A stretch of 64,000 nucleotides of DNA, taken from the NCBI RefSeq assembly GCF_002368415.1, contig NZ_AP018290.1:4539614-4603613 (forward strand), in the 5' to 3' direction. The position numbers were made by a program, and so were the translations under genes. The DNA comes from Calothrix sp. NIES-4105 (lineage in GTDB: Bacteria; Cyanobacteriota; Cyanobacteriia; Cyanobacteriales; Nostocaceae). Shown in pieces: positions 18,351 to 27,057 of this stretch (its first letter is position 1; the number at the start of each line of letters is the position of its first letter). The notes under the pieces were generated by a model. The model was not told where the DNA came from, ran no database searches, and was given only the letters and a program-made list of their open reading frames with translations.

Positions 18351-18362
18351 TCATCCGTTGCC
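18331..18362 (-). repeat. Right boundary repeat of the island (inverted)
   Basis: Inverted, near-identical copy of the 13100-13130 repeat. The last codons and the stop codon of the serine-hydrolase gene (GNG-stop) fall inside it, so the repeat has replaced or extended the original 3' end of that gene. Confidence 0.7.
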
Positions 18363-19307
18363 TAGACTGCGAATAGCTTCAACAAATTGCTGTGAAACAA
18401 AGGGTAAAATCTCGCGACTTTGAGCTTGGGGTTTTCCTTCGGTAAATACAACTAATAAATAAGGACGTAAGTCTGGAATTTCTATATAAGCTGCATCGTG
18501 ACGAACAGAACTCGTCCATCCAGCTTTCGACCATAATTGTGCATCTTCAGGAAGTCCGGCGCCTAAAAAACCTGTAACTTGGTCTTCTTCGACTTCTTGG
18601 GGTAGTAATTCTGGTTTGATATCACGCTTCATTAAGTCCATCATCGCAGTTCCGCGCGCGCTGGAAACAGCTACCCCACCAATAATACTGTGTAATAACC
18701 TAGCTGTTGCATTAGTTGTTAACATGTTACGATTTTCGAGCATTTGCCCATAAAACGCGCGCTCACGTCCATAAGGGCCATCACACCAAGTTTTTTGACA
18801 AACGTTTATATTGGCTAACTCATCCCAACCCAAAGACTGATAATATCTATTGACAATTAAACGCTGATACTTCCATGTATCAAACGGTCCTGCTGGAAGT
18901 TCTGGCCCCGAAGTAGTACCGCTAAGTATATCCATTACCAAGCTAGTTGCATCGTTGCTAGAATCAACAATCATGTCGCGCATTGCCCGTTCTAACTCTC
19001 GCGACTCTCCTGTCATTCCTTTTTCTAACCATTCGTGTGCTGCTACTAAGTAAAATAACTTCACAACACTAGCAGGATACACACGCTCGGTGCCACGATA
19101 AGTAAATCCACGCACAGGATGATTCCAAAAAGCATCTGGTGTTAGTGCCCCACCAGTATTTACAAGTACGGGCGGGTCGTAGACAATCCAAGTCAGGGCA
19201 ATTTGTTCACGGGCAAGCGTTGAAAATTTCGACAAAGTATTCTCTAACACACTTAGCCCAAGCTGTTCTAATTGTTCGTCTACACTGAAAAAGTTCATTT
19301 TTTGCAA
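18351..19307 (-). CDS. Class A beta-lactamase-related serine hydrolase
   Basis: A 318-residue protein with the serine penicillin-recognising fold: SVVK at residues 80-83 (nucleophile Ser80, Lys83), SND at 117-119 in the place of the SDN loop, and KAG in place of KTG near residue 260. No signal peptide is visible, which is unusual for a true beta-lactamase; many cyanobacterial homologues share this. It probably acts on a peptidoglycan-type or other amide/ester substrate. It is divergent from the NlpC/P60 gene with only 17 bp between starts, so one annotated start may be too far upstream. The C-terminal GNG comes from a dispersed repeat. Confidence 0.75.
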   Translation of the reverse strand: MQKMNFFSVDEQLEQLGLSVLENTLSKFSTLAREQIALTWIVYDPPVLVNTGGALTPDAFWNHPVRGFTYRGTERVYPASVVKLFYLVAAHEWLEKGMTGESRELERAMRDMIVDSSNDATSLVMDILSGTTSGPELPAGPFDTWKYQRLIVNRYYQSLGWDELANINVCQKTWCDGPYGRERAFYGQMLENRNMLTTNATARLLHSIIGGVAVSSARGTAMMDLMKRDIKPELLPQEVEEDQVTGFLGAGLPEDAQLWSKAGWTSSVRHDAAYIEIPDLRPYLLVVFTEGKPQAQSREILPFVSQQFVEAIRSLGNG

Positions 19308-19324
19308 TTAACCTGTTTACTCAT

Positions 19325-20020
19325 ATGGTTTTCAATATCGAATCTAAAACCCAGATGTGTACTCTGGAGTACGAATGTCTAGCTAACTTAAATCTATATG
19401 ATTCCCCTGAATGCTCTCGGTTGGCAACGCAAGCAGCAACTGGACGACATCTAAAATTTACATCAAATCAGGATACAGCTATTGAGGTACGTTTGTGTGA
19501 AGATGATTACCCAGGTTGGTTAGCTGTTTCAGATTTGAATTTACTACAACCAGCTAGTTTACCTTATCAACCTAAAACATTTGCTTATGAAGATATTAAA
19601 AAACTGTTGCCGCGCGTAATTGACTTTACCCTCCATGCTATGCAGCAGCCTAATTATTACCTGTGGGGTGGTACAGTGGCGCCAAATTATGATTGTTCAG
19701 GTTTGATGCAAGCTGCTTTCGCATCGGTTTTGATACGGCTTCCTCGTGATGCCTATCAACAGGAGGCTTTTTTACATAAAATTGAGGTTTCACAATTAGA
19801 ACCAGGAGATTTAGTATTTTTTGGGACTCCCCAAAAAGCAACACATGTGGGACTCTATTTAGGTAATGGTCGCTATATCCATAGTTCTGGAAAAGAGCAG
19901 GGACGTAACGGCATTGGTATTGATATCCTTTCGGAACAAGGCGATGCTGTTAGCCAGTCATACTATAAACAACTGCGCGGTGCCGGTAGGGTTATCAAGA
20001 GTTACGAGGGAATGGTATGA
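19325..20020 (+). CDS. NlpC/P60 gamma-D-glutamyl-L-diamino acid endopeptidase (SH3b-NlpC)
   Basis: About 231 residues. The N-terminal bacterial SH3-like domain (CLANLNLYDSPECSRLATQA, about residues 18-90) is followed by an NlpC/P60 domain with the catalytic Cys in YDCSGLM, His in THVGLYL and a third polar residue in YIHSSG. Cyanobacterial members of this architecture cut cell-wall peptides between gamma-D-Glu and the diamino acid and act in peptidoglycan recycling. An internal ATG at 19355 is an alternative start close to the usual N-terminus. The stop overlaps the start of the next gene (ATGA), so the two are translationally coupled. Confidence 0.87.
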   Translation: MVFNIESKTQMCTLEYECLANLNLYDSPECSRLATQAATGRHLKFTSNQDTAIEVRLCEDDYPGWLAVSDLNLLQPASLPYQPKTFAYEDIKKLLPRVIDFTLHAMQQPNYYLWGGTVAPNYDCSGLMQAAFASVLIRLPRDAYQQEAFLHKIEVSQLEPGDLVFFGTPQKATHVGLYLGNGRYIHSSGKEQGRNGIGIDILSEQGDAVSQSYYKQLRGAGRVIKSYEGMV

Positions 20021-21027
20021 GGAGTGGGTTAATTTCGGAAATAATGGTAGGACAAAATGGGGTTGCTCCAATTGTTCCTGATGTGTCAGTAGTGGCGCCT
20101 GTGTACAATGAAGTCGAGAGCATCCCACATTTGCTTGATGCTATCGCGTCTGTCTTTATACACAGCGAATTAAGTTATGAAATCATCTTGGTAGACGATG
20201 GTTCTACTGATGGATCAGCGCAAGTACTTACCCAACAAGCACAAGCTCGTAATGATTTAAGAGCAGTTATCTTACGCCGTAACTACGGACAAACTGCAGC
20301 AATGGCTGCTGGATTTAATCATGCGCTCGGTAAAACTATTGTAACATTAGATGCCGATTTGCAAAATGACCCAGCAGATATACCGTTACTGCTAGCGAAG
20401 CTTGATGAAGGGTATGATATGGTTAGCGGTTGGCGCCAAAAACGTCAAGATAAAGCTTTAACCAGGTTACTACCTTCCAAAATAGCCAACTGGATAATTC
20501 GCCGCATCACCGGAGTACGAATTCATGATTATGGCTGTTCACTTAAAGCATACCGCAGTGAACTTGTCGCGGATATGAACTTATATGGTGAACTGCATCG
20601 CTTTTTACCAGCTTTAGCATATATTGAAGGCGCGCGCATCGCGGAAATGCCTGTAAGACATCACGCTCGCCGTTTTGGTACCAGTAAGTATGGACTGTCA
20701 AGAACTTTTAGAGTCATGATGGATTTACTTACTATCGCCTTTATGAAAAAGTTCCTTACCCGTCCAATGCACGTGTTTGGATTATTAGGGTTAGGTTCAA
20801 TTGTATCGGGTGGCGCCATCAGTATATATTTAACTTTTGTCAAATTAGTTTTTAATGAGGATATCGGTAATCGTCCACTGCTTATTTTAGCCGTACTGCT
20901 TCTTGTTACAGGTGTACAGTTATTTTGCTTCGGTTTACTCGCAGAACTATTAATGCGTACCTACCACGAGTCACAAGGAAGACCAATATACCGCGTGAGG
21001 GAAGTTGTATCAAAAGATATAAAGTAA
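20017..21027 (+). CDS. GT2 glycosyltransferase with C-terminal membrane helices (DPM1/GtrB-like)
   Basis: A 336-residue enzyme. The N-terminal GT-A domain carries VVAPVYNEVES, the nucleotide-binding VDDGSTDGS, and the DxD-like TLDADLQNDP; a YGCSLKAYR segment follows. Two hydrophobic helices near residues 250-280 and 290-320 anchor it in the membrane. Relatives make polyprenyl-phosphate-linked sugars for modification of envelope glycans. The first residues (MRSGLISEIMVGQNG) may be spurious; an internal start around MVGQNG (20044) is possible, though the ATGA coupling to the peptidase gene favours 20017. Confidence 0.87.
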   Translation: MRSGLISEIMVGQNGVAPIVPDVSVVAPVYNEVESIPHLLDAIASVFIHSELSYEIILVDDGSTDGSAQVLTQQAQARNDLRAVILRRNYGQTAAMAAGFNHALGKTIVTLDADLQNDPADIPLLLAKLDEGYDMVSGWRQKRQDKALTRLLPSKIANWIIRRITGVRIHDYGCSLKAYRSELVADMNLYGELHRFLPALAYIEGARIAEMPVRHHARRFGTSKYGLSRTFRVMMDLLTIAFMKKFLTRPMHVFGLLGLGSIVSGGAISIYLTFVKLVFNEDIGNRPLLILAVLLLVTGVQLFCFGLLAELLMRTYHESQGRPIYRVREVVSKDIK

Positions 21028-21086
21028 TGTAACAATAGAGACTAGAAATTAATTTTTAGTCTTTATCCTTCCAAACTGCATCTGCC

Positions 21087-22322
21087 GTGGACGCTTTACA
21101 CACATCTGATTCAAAACTGCGCCGTAACCTGCTGGTATTATTTGCAGCAGGTTTATTATTCTGGTCAAGTATGGCTTCGCTGTTGCCAACACTGCCCTTG
21201 TATATACAGCATATCGGTGCAACTAAACAGCAAATAGGGGTGACGATGGGCAGTTTTGCTATCGGTTTATTGTTATGTCGTCCTTACTTAGGAAAATTAG
21301 CTGATGAACGAGGACGGAAAATAGTATTAATTATTGGTGTGTTAGCTGCTACAGGAGCGCCACTTGGTTATGCAGTTGCAACATCAGTACCTGTATTAAT
21401 GGCGTTACGCGCGTTTCATGGTATTAGCATTGCAGCGTTTGCAACTGCCTTTAGTGCGCTGGTTACAGATATTGCCCCAAGTAACAAACGTGGTGAAATT
21501 CTTGGTTATATGAGTTTGGTTAACCCCCTTGGTATGGCAATAGGTCCTGCAATGGGTGGGTATTTACAAGAATCCGCTGGCTATATACCTTTATTTTTAT
21601 TAGCAACTACATTGGCAACATTGGCACTGTTATGTACATCCCAAGTCGTAACTCCACCTTTGCCACCGACCGCAGGTGAAACAAATAATGCTAAATATAA
21701 ATTTTGGCAAATTCTACTAAGTCCGAGAGTTAGAGTTCCAACCATCGTGATGCTTCTTGTTGGACTAGCATTTGGAACTATCAGTACTTTTGTACCTTTA
21801 TTTCTCAAATCGACTCAAGTAGATTTGAATCCGGGATTGTTTTACACCGCTGCAGCAATTACAAGTTTTAGTATTAGATTATTTACAGGTAAAACCAGCG
21901 ACCGCATCGGACGAGGTTTATTTATAACTATTGGTATTGCCTGCTATGGTGTAGCAATGTTTTTATTGTGGCAAGCCTCGGACGCAGTTGACTTTTTGCT
22001 CGCAGCTTTAATTCAAGGCGCCGGGGGTGGTACATTAATTCCAATGATAGTAGCAATGATGGCAGACCGTTCGCTACCTAATGAGCGCGGACGAATCTTC
22101 GCACTATGTATTTCAGGATTTGATGTTGGAATAGCGATAGCAGGCCCAGTTCTAGGTTCTGTTGCCGAAACAGTTGGTTATCGCGATATGTTTGGTTTCG
22201 TTGGAATTTTAACTTGTATAGCAATTGTGATTTTCTTTACTCAGTCAAGTAAAGACCTACACTCTTCAATGCAGTTTGCTTTGGGTAGAGGTAGAGATGT
22301 TTATGCACTTAAGGAGTGCTGA
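21087..22322 (+). CDS. MFS transporter (drug/metabolite efflux type)
   Basis: A 411-residue major facilitator with 12 predicted helices. The motif-A-like sequence GKLADERGRK between TM2 and TM3 and its counterpart GKTSDRIGR between TM8 and TM9 mark the two halves. The start is GTG at 21087. The last codons (ALKEC) run into a GTGCTGA-type repeat, so the native C-terminus may have been altered. The substrate is not evident. It lies 59 bp after the GT2 gene in the same direction; a small inverted repeat (GACTAGAAATT / TTTTTAGTC) sits between. Confidence 0.85.
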   Translation: MDALHTSDSKLRRNLLVLFAAGLLFWSSMASLLPTLPLYIQHIGATKQQIGVTMGSFAIGLLLCRPYLGKLADERGRKIVLIIGVLAATGAPLGYAVATSVPVLMALRAFHGISIAAFATAFSALVTDIAPSNKRGEILGYMSLVNPLGMAIGPAMGGYLQESAGYIPLFLLATTLATLALLCTSQVVTPPLPPTAGETNNAKYKFWQILLSPRVRVPTIVMLLVGLAFGTISTFVPLFLKSTQVDLNPGLFYTAAAITSFSIRLFTGKTSDRIGRGLFITIGIACYGVAMFLLWQASDAVDFLLAALIQGAGGGTLIPMIVAMMADRSLPNERGRIFALCISGFDVGIAIAGPVLGSVAETVGYRDMFGFVGILTCIAIVIFFTQSSKDLHSSMQFALGRGRDVYALKEC

Positions 22323-22384
22323 GTAAAAAGTGCCGAGTCCTGAGTGGGAAATTTGTTGCCCCTACTCGGCACTCAGCACTTTCA
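22316..22384. repeat. GTGCTGA-type repeat, inverted pair
   Basis: Direct AGTGCTGAGT / AGTGCCGAGT units followed by complementary ACTCGGCACTCAGCACTT units, capable of a hairpin. It overlaps the last codons of the MFS gene and lies before the tRNA-Arg gene. Confidence 0.75.
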
Positions 22385-22403
22385 ACTTTATACTTATCTA
22401 AAT

Positions 22404-22477
22404 CGGGCGGGAAGGGATTCGAACCCCTGACACCGTGGTCCGTAGCCACGTGCTCTAGTCCACTGAGCTACACGCCC
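22404..22477 (-). tRNA. tRNA-Arg (ACG anticodon)
   Basis: A 74-nt tRNA read on the minus strand. The acceptor stem begins GGGCGTG, the D-arm is GCTC...GAGC, the anticodon stem-loop is CGTGGCTACGGACCACG with anticodon ACG (presumably deaminated to ICG, reading CGN), and the T-loop is GGGGTTCGAATCCC. The discriminator is G. One acceptor pair appears mismatched. No CCA is encoded. Confidence 0.94.
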
Positions 22478-22528
22478 TTGCACTCACAAGAATTAATATT
22501 AGCACAGTCAATAGAATAACACAAGCCA

Positions 22529-23017
22529 ATGAATGAAAATTTTTCTACGAATCTCAGTCACCTTGATTTTAAAGGGCAAGCACAAATGGTGGATGTCTCA
22601 GAAAAAGCATCTACCGCGCGTACTGCAGTTGCAGTTGGACGAGTACGAATGTTAAGCGAAACGTTTGCTGCCATTGAAGCAGGTAACGTACCAAAGGGTG
22701 ATGTACTATCGACCGCGCGACTTGCAGGAATAATGGCAGCTAAACAAACCGCGAACCTTATACCACTGTGTCATCCGCTTCCGATACAGAAAGTAGAAGT
22801 TCAAATAATACCCCAACCACAATTACCAGGTTATGAAATTCAAGCAACCGTTAAAACCAAAGCCGAAACAGGGGTAGAGATGGAAGCTTTAACAGCAGTA
22901 TCCGTTGCTGCACTGACTTTATACGACATGGCAAAAGCATTAGAAAAGTCGATTCAAATCGAGTCTATTCATTTAATAAGCAAAACTGGTGGTAAGTGTG
23001 GAGATTACAGCATCTAA
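22529..23017 (+). CDS. moaC: Cyclic pyranopterin monophosphate synthase
   Basis: A 162-residue enzyme of molybdenum cofactor synthesis that converts the MoaA product into cyclic pyranopterin monophosphate. Diagnostic segments are [46 protein letters not shown] and the C-terminal KTGGKCGD (usually KTGGKSGD; here a Cys). The length is normal. It stands alone, downstream of the oppositely oriented tRNA-Arg, and is followed by a 20-bp-armed inverted repeat that likely ends transcription. Confidence 0.95.
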   Translation: MNENFSTNLSHLDFKGQAQMVDVSEKASTARTAVAVGRVRMLSETFAAIEAGNVPKGDVLSTARLAGIMAAKQTANLIPLCHPLPIQKVEVQIIPQPQLPGYEIQATVKTKAETGVEMEALTAVSVAALTLYDMAKALEKSIQIESIHLISKTGGKCGDYSI

Positions 23018-23061
23018 GTACAAAACCATTTAATAAAGAACTTACGTAAACAGCACATAAA

Positions 23062-23130
23062 GTAGGGTGCGTGAAGGCTACGAAAAAATTTTACTCTTAT
23101 TGATAAGACCTGTAGCCTTCACGCACCTAC
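23062..23130. terminator. Long inverted repeat after moaC
   Basis: GTAGGGTGCGTGAAGGCTAC at 23062-23081 and its complement (one base shorter) at 23112-23130, separated by 30 bp. It sits between convergent genes and could terminate both, or be a small non-autonomous repeat element. Confidence 0.6.
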
Positions 23131-23143
23131 GAGCGTTTTGTGA

Positions 23144-23875
23144 CTACATCTTATTTTGATACATTGCGAGTCGTTTGGATAAACTACGAATATGTGAATC
23201 AATATGTGTAATTTCCTTACTATTTGTTGAGTAGCGTTGCTTCAATTTTGCTTTTGTAGACAACCGCTCTTTAATTTTTTCTTGTAAAGCCTTTGACACT
23301 GATGCGTTTAATGTGGCTTGCTTATTACGTGGCTGGAATTGAGCATAACGCTGCTTCAAAAGGCGAATATTTTCTTTGGTGCCCTCAATTGCAGGAGCAA
23401 GAGCAATATAAAGGGTTTCAAGCCATGCCATTTCAACTTCCGCAGCCGCAATACGTGTTGCAAATGCATTTGATAACGCATTGTTAAGCGTTACCATATT
23501 TCCATTTTTGTTCTTAAAGTAAGCGCGCGCACCGTTGAGTAGGCGAGATGTACATTGGACGTTTGGATGTTGGGAAGTATATAGAGTTAGTTCAGAGGCG
23601 CGTTCAATTTCAAGAGTTGTAATTTTTTTTGTAAGCGTTTTCAAGTCATACATAGAAAATTCTTGTAGAAGGCGCCTGATTCTTAGTTCAGCCCCGTCAT
23701 ACCTCACACCATCTTTTGATTCAAATACAGGTGTACATGTATTTGTTTGCGCTTTGCTAATAGATGTAGGATTCGATGCCTGTGCAATAGTGAATGTAAA
23801 TGTTGGAACGGTTACTACTGTAATTACCGCAATACTGTAACTAACAACTTGGTGTAATCTGACTAGTACTTTCAT
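23144..23875 (-). CDS. Putative exported helical protein, unknown
   Basis: A 243-residue protein with an N-terminal hydrophobic signal (VVSYSIAVITVVTVPTFTF, then AQA) and a largely helical, Lys/Arg-rich mature part with coiled-coil tendency in the last 80 residues (KALQEKIKERLSTKAKLKQR). Two Cys (in NTCTP and VQCTS) could form a disulfide. I recognise no family. It lies at the start of the orphan-rich 23-30 kb region with no obvious operon partner. A periplasmic role is inferred from the signal only. Confidence 0.55.
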   Translation of the reverse strand: MKVLVRLHQVVSYSIAVITVVTVPTFTFTIAQASNPTSISKAQTNTCTPVFESKDGVRYDGAELRIRRLLQEFSMYDLKTLTKKITTLEIERASELTLYTSQHPNVQCTSRLLNGARAYFKNKNGNMVTLNNALSNAFATRIAAAEVEMAWLETLYIALAPAIEGTKENIRLLKQRYAQFQPRNKQATLNASVSKALQEKIKERLSTKAKLKQRYSTNSKEITHIDSHIRSLSKRLAMYQNKM

Positions 23876-24100
23876 ATTCAGAAAAAATCATACAAAGCCG
23901 CACTTTGAATACTTATTTTGATAGAAACACTACAAAAATACAGAGAATTCATACAACATATGTTTGTAATGAACACAAATCCTCCGTAATTGTTCCTACG
24001 CCCGTAAGCACAGAAGTTTTCACAGCAGCAGTATTTCTCAGTGCCATCAAAGTACATACAGCACTGGCGCCGCCTAAACGCAGCGAAAGCAACAGAAACT

Positions 24101-25381
24101 CTATAGTTGACTCATAAAAATATCTATTTTGGATTTATAGACAATTTCCCAGAATAAACAGCCATTATGTTGTACTTGATACACATTTTCTCTTAATTCT
24201 CTAAAATCAGCTATTTTTCCATTTTTTCTGGCATCAGACAGCTTGATGACTTCCGGCGGTGTTATAGACATGACGCTCTTCCGTTCTAACGGGGTCAGTG
24301 CTTCCCATGCTTGTTGTTCGTATTCACCAAGAGTTTTGAGTACTTCGCTTATTTCTTGCCATGAGCGTGCGGATTGATATTTCTCAATTAGTAAGTCTAC
24401 AGGCAATTTTTCGTCAAATACCTTATTATTAACGAACTCGTAATCTTCAATATCATCACATATTTCATCCAATTTAAAAGTCCAAGCGTCTTGAGCGCAC
24501 TCAATAAGCAAGTAATCGTCTTCGCTAAAATCTGTATTAGCCACAGTAGCGATGTTACTCAAACTAAAATCTTCCTCGTAAATGTTTTCTGCATACTCAG
24601 ATGACTTCGACTCCGTAGCATCGGATTTACATAACTGCGCGGTGGTTAATTCATCCACTTTTATCGGGCGCCCATTTACAACAGCGTGCAATACGAACAC
24701 TGCTTCTCGGACAATTGTTTGAAAGCTCAAACCGGAAGCAATACTCATTGCTTGCAGTATAGTACCCGTTTGTTCATCAACTTCATGAATTGGGGGAATT
24801 TGGCAATACCGCCCACTATCGGTCGGGCGCCAGATACTTGGTTTCTCTTCTTTTTTGGTTTGTCTTGACTTGCGGCATTTCTGAATCAAGCAGTTAACAG
24901 CATTTTGAGTGATTTGAGGTAGCGTAGGTAACTGGTTAATTACCGATTGATATTTTTTGAGGTTTTCTGCTAGCCGAAAAATTGTGCGCGGTTCGATTTG
25001 AGCTAAATCACGCGGGTCAAATCCAGCAAATGCAATAGCTGCTTTTAAATACTTTCGTTCTTCCCCATTCCAGCCAATGTTTTGTAACCATTGCCTAAAA
25101 TCCTTTGTGCTTAAACTGGCTTTCAGTTCCTCTAACCAGAACGAGAAACTTAATATTCTGACACTGGCACCGTATAAGGCGCCTCCAATGTTTAAAGCCG
25201 TTGAATCATCTATTGCGTTGAAGTAAGCATCAACCTCTATAGTCGCGATGGTCTTTGCGTTGAAATTGGGAGCGATGGTAGCTGCAATGTGTGTCATAAT
25301 TGAGACATTGGATTTTATTAAAGGCGGTTGCACAATTCTTGGCAAAGGAGTGCAACCGTCTTTGTTTATTGTTACCTTCAT
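24101..25381 (-). CDS. Hypothetical protein, no recognised family
   Basis: A 426-residue protein without signal peptide or membrane segments. Residues 1-45 look poorly conserved; an internal Met at residue 29 (25297) is an alternative start. The middle has a basic patch (KCRKSRQTKKEEK) and then SGLSFQTIVREAVFVL, a helix pair resembling a ribbon-helix-helix-type segment; the region around residues 270-330 is strongly acidic; the C-terminus contains LTPLERKSVMSITPPEVIKL and VYQVQHNGCLFWEIVY. It is divergent from the small RHH gene at 25478, with 96 bp between, so the RHH protein could regulate both. No function is proposed. Confidence 0.55.
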   Translation of the reverse strand: MKVTINKDGCTPLPRIVQPPLIKSNVSIMTHIAATIAPNFNAKTIATIEVDAYFNAIDDSTALNIGGALYGASVRILSFSFWLEELKASLSTKDFRQWLQNIGWNGEERKYLKAAIAFAGFDPRDLAQIEPRTIFRLAENLKKYQSVINQLPTLPQITQNAVNCLIQKCRKSRQTKKEEKPSIWRPTDSGRYCQIPPIHEVDEQTGTILQAMSIASGLSFQTIVREAVFVLHAVVNGRPIKVDELTTAQLCKSDATESKSSEYAENIYEEDFSLSNIATVANTDFSEDDYLLIECAQDAWTFKLDEICDDIEDYEFVNNKVFDEKLPVDLLIEKYQSARSWQEISEVLKTLGEYEQQAWEALTPLERKSVMSITPPEVIKLSDARKNGKIADFRELRENVYQVQHNGCLFWEIVYKSKIDIFMSQL

Positions 25382-25477
25382 TATACCATGAGATAAATAG
25401 CTAATGCAATATTTAGATAATTAGGTAAATAAATATTCATATATTGGATAGATGTAAGCTAGTGAGGTAAGTAGATA

Positions 25478-25708
25478 GTGAAAGTTTTACAAATGTTCAG
25501 ACCAGAAAGGGCGGAGCGACGAGCTTACGGGGAAACTAAAAAGCCAAAGCAGTTTATGATTACTGACTCGGCTTCGGACGAATTAGACAAACTTGCCGAA
25601 GAGATGGGAATTACGCGCTCTGAGGTTTTGGAGAGAGCTATTCGTTGTGGAGGCTTAGATGCTGCTAAAAAATACAATATTGATATAGGGGAATGTTGTA
25701 ATGGTTGA
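25478..25708 (+). CDS. Small ribbon-helix-helix-like DNA-binding protein
   Basis: A 76-residue protein. Residues about 24-55 (KQFMITDSASDELDKLAEE, then MGITRSEVLERAIR) have the strand-helix-turn-helix pattern of CopG/MetJ regulators, with the N-terminal arm basic. GTG at 25478 is preferred as start because GAGGTAAG lies about 9 nt upstream; an ATG at 25493 is possible. It overlaps by 8 bp a short downstream frame. Such proteins often act as antitoxin or autoregulator; no toxin is identified. Confidence 0.6.
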   Translation: MKVLQMFRPERAERRAYGETKKPKQFMITDSASDELDKLAEEMGITRSEVLERAIRCGGLDAAKKYNIDIGECCNG

Positions 25709-25811
25709 AGAAGGGCGCCCTGTATCTGAAGGCGCCTACTCCTTTATCAAAAATGTTTACCTTTTTAAAATTAGCGATAAATATGTGGAATTAGACGTGA
25801 TATTCGATTGA
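25701..25811 (+). CDS. Short overlapping ORF, 36 codons
   Basis: ATG at 25701 overlaps the last 8 bp of the RHH gene (ATGGTTGA), so translation could be coupled. It reads MVEEGRPVSEGAYSFIKN onward and ends FD-stop. It carries two GGCGCC palindromes. It is too short to assign and could be a truncated toxin-like partner or chance. Confidence 0.25.
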   Translation: MVEEGRPVSEGAYSFIKNVYLFKISDKYVELDVIFD

Positions 25812-25847
25812 TTATTATTAGTACATATTAGACAGTATTTGGATAAT

Positions 25848-25988
25848 TTAGACATGGTTCTTCTTACTTGGAATGCGGTTAGTCCTCTGTAAAACAGCTT
25901 GAAACCGTTGCTGGGAAATAACAACAATCGTACCGAAGCGCTGCTTATTAATGTAGGAAGTTATGGCACCGCTTATATATGATTTGAA
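25848..25988 (-). pseudogene. Possible gene remnant (C-terminal fragment)
   Basis: An open minus-strand frame of about 46 codons without a start codon, ending IVVISQQRFQAVLQRTNRIP and a few Lys-rich residues before the stop. The composition looks protein-like, but nothing identifies it. It lies in the otherwise gene-free 25812-26248 stretch. Confidence 0.2.
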
Positions 25989-26248
25989 TTAGTTGTCTAA
26001 GACGTTCTTTATAAAGTAAATCTTAAATAGCTGAAATAAATATATATGTTGAGTGTAGCTTCATCGGAACTCAACATAGTGCTAATGTTGGGTTCCCGCG
26101 CCCGCGTTGCCAACCGAAGAAAGCGTGCGGGTTTACTTGATATATGAATTCTAAAAGCTGGCAAACTAAAAAATAAAGGGCTATTAAATAGCCCTTCTAA
26201 CTTTACCAACCATTAAACTTAATGACAGAGAATCTAGAAAAATTGAAC

Positions 26249-26443
26249 TTATTTCATGCTACTAACAGCTTGGCTAACAGCAGTAGGGCTACTATATTCA
26301 TTATCGGGTAACTGTTCTAAAACTGAAATTGCATTGTCATCAGCGCCATTCTTTTGAGCTTGTTTAACCAACTTGTCTTTGCTTGCAGGATAATCCATGC
26401 CTTTTAAATGCTTTTGTAACTGAATTGGATTTATCTTAGCCAT
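26249..26443 (-). CDS. DUF2795 domain protein
   Basis: A 64-residue protein. The whole chain matches the DUF2795 pattern: NPIQLQKHLKGMDYPASKDK, then LVKQAQKNGADD, then VLEQLPDNEYSSPTAVSQAV. These small proteins are widespread in bacteria and often lie near stress or regulatory genes; the molecular function is unknown. It has no signal or membrane helix. It is monocistronic. An overlapping open frame on the other strand (26446 onward) is not credible. Confidence 0.85.
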   Translation of the reverse strand: MAKINPIQLQKHLKGMDYPASKDKLVKQAQKNGADDNAISVLEQLPDNEYSSPTAVSQAVSSMK

Positions 26444-26663
26444 AAATGTGTTTCTGTATTTCTGTATTTAAACAACATTCATCTATGTTACAGGCAAATA
26501 AATTAGCTACCTCTATCAAAAGATTAAGCAAATCAGATTTATTGAAATTAAGAGCTATTCCACTTGGCATAGCAGCCGTATTTTTGACTTTGTTAAGAAA
26601 AACCACGGGAAGTTGTAGAATAGGATACAATCAATCTTATGAAATCGACTCTTTACTATATAT

Positions 26664-26921
26664 ATGCCTCCGCGTTGGCCTCGTATACCCACTCGTCAAG
26701 ACCCAAATTACCGTAAATTGGATGACCGCATGAATTTTGCCGTACATGTGGCAATATTTGCTGCTACTAATTCCGGAATGTGGTTTTTCCATAACTTTCT
26801 GAAAACAACTTGGGAGTGGTTGCCCTCTGTAACTCTCTCGTGGTTCGGTATACTGCTAGCACATCTTATTTATATTGCCGTACTCGCTGACTATTCGCAA
26901 AAACCCCCAGAATCTACCTGA
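26664..26921 (+). CDS. 2TM domain-containing small membrane protein
   Basis: An 85-residue protein with a Pro/Arg-rich N-terminus (PPRWPRIPTRQDPNYRKLD) followed by two hydrophobic helices (FAVHVAIFAATNSGMWFFHN and a second containing WFGILLAHLIYIAVLA). This is the 2TM domain arrangement, found alone or attached to sensor kinases. Here no partner domain or kinase is nearby. The role is unknown; inner-membrane location is likely. Confidence 0.72.
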   Translation: MPPRWPRIPTRQDPNYRKLDDRMNFAVHVAIFAATNSGMWFFHNFLKTTWEWLPSVTLSWFGILLAHLIYIAVLADYSQKPPEST

Positions 26922-27057
26922 GTGGTAAAACGACATAGAAATAGCAGTGCAGCAACTGAATTGTAACTTGAGGTAGGGTCGCCAATTTCAGTAATGGCGC
27001 CATAATAAATTAATAGCCCGGAGTCTGAATTAAATATCTAACTGAGGTTTATTTTTT

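Noticed and set aside
13100-18362. Prophage or classical transposon
   Set aside because: No integrase, transposase, capsid or terminase gene is visible in the region.
26436-26733. Overlapping frames on both strands next to DUF2795
   Set aside because: They overlap each other and the 2TM gene start, have no motif and no ribosome site.
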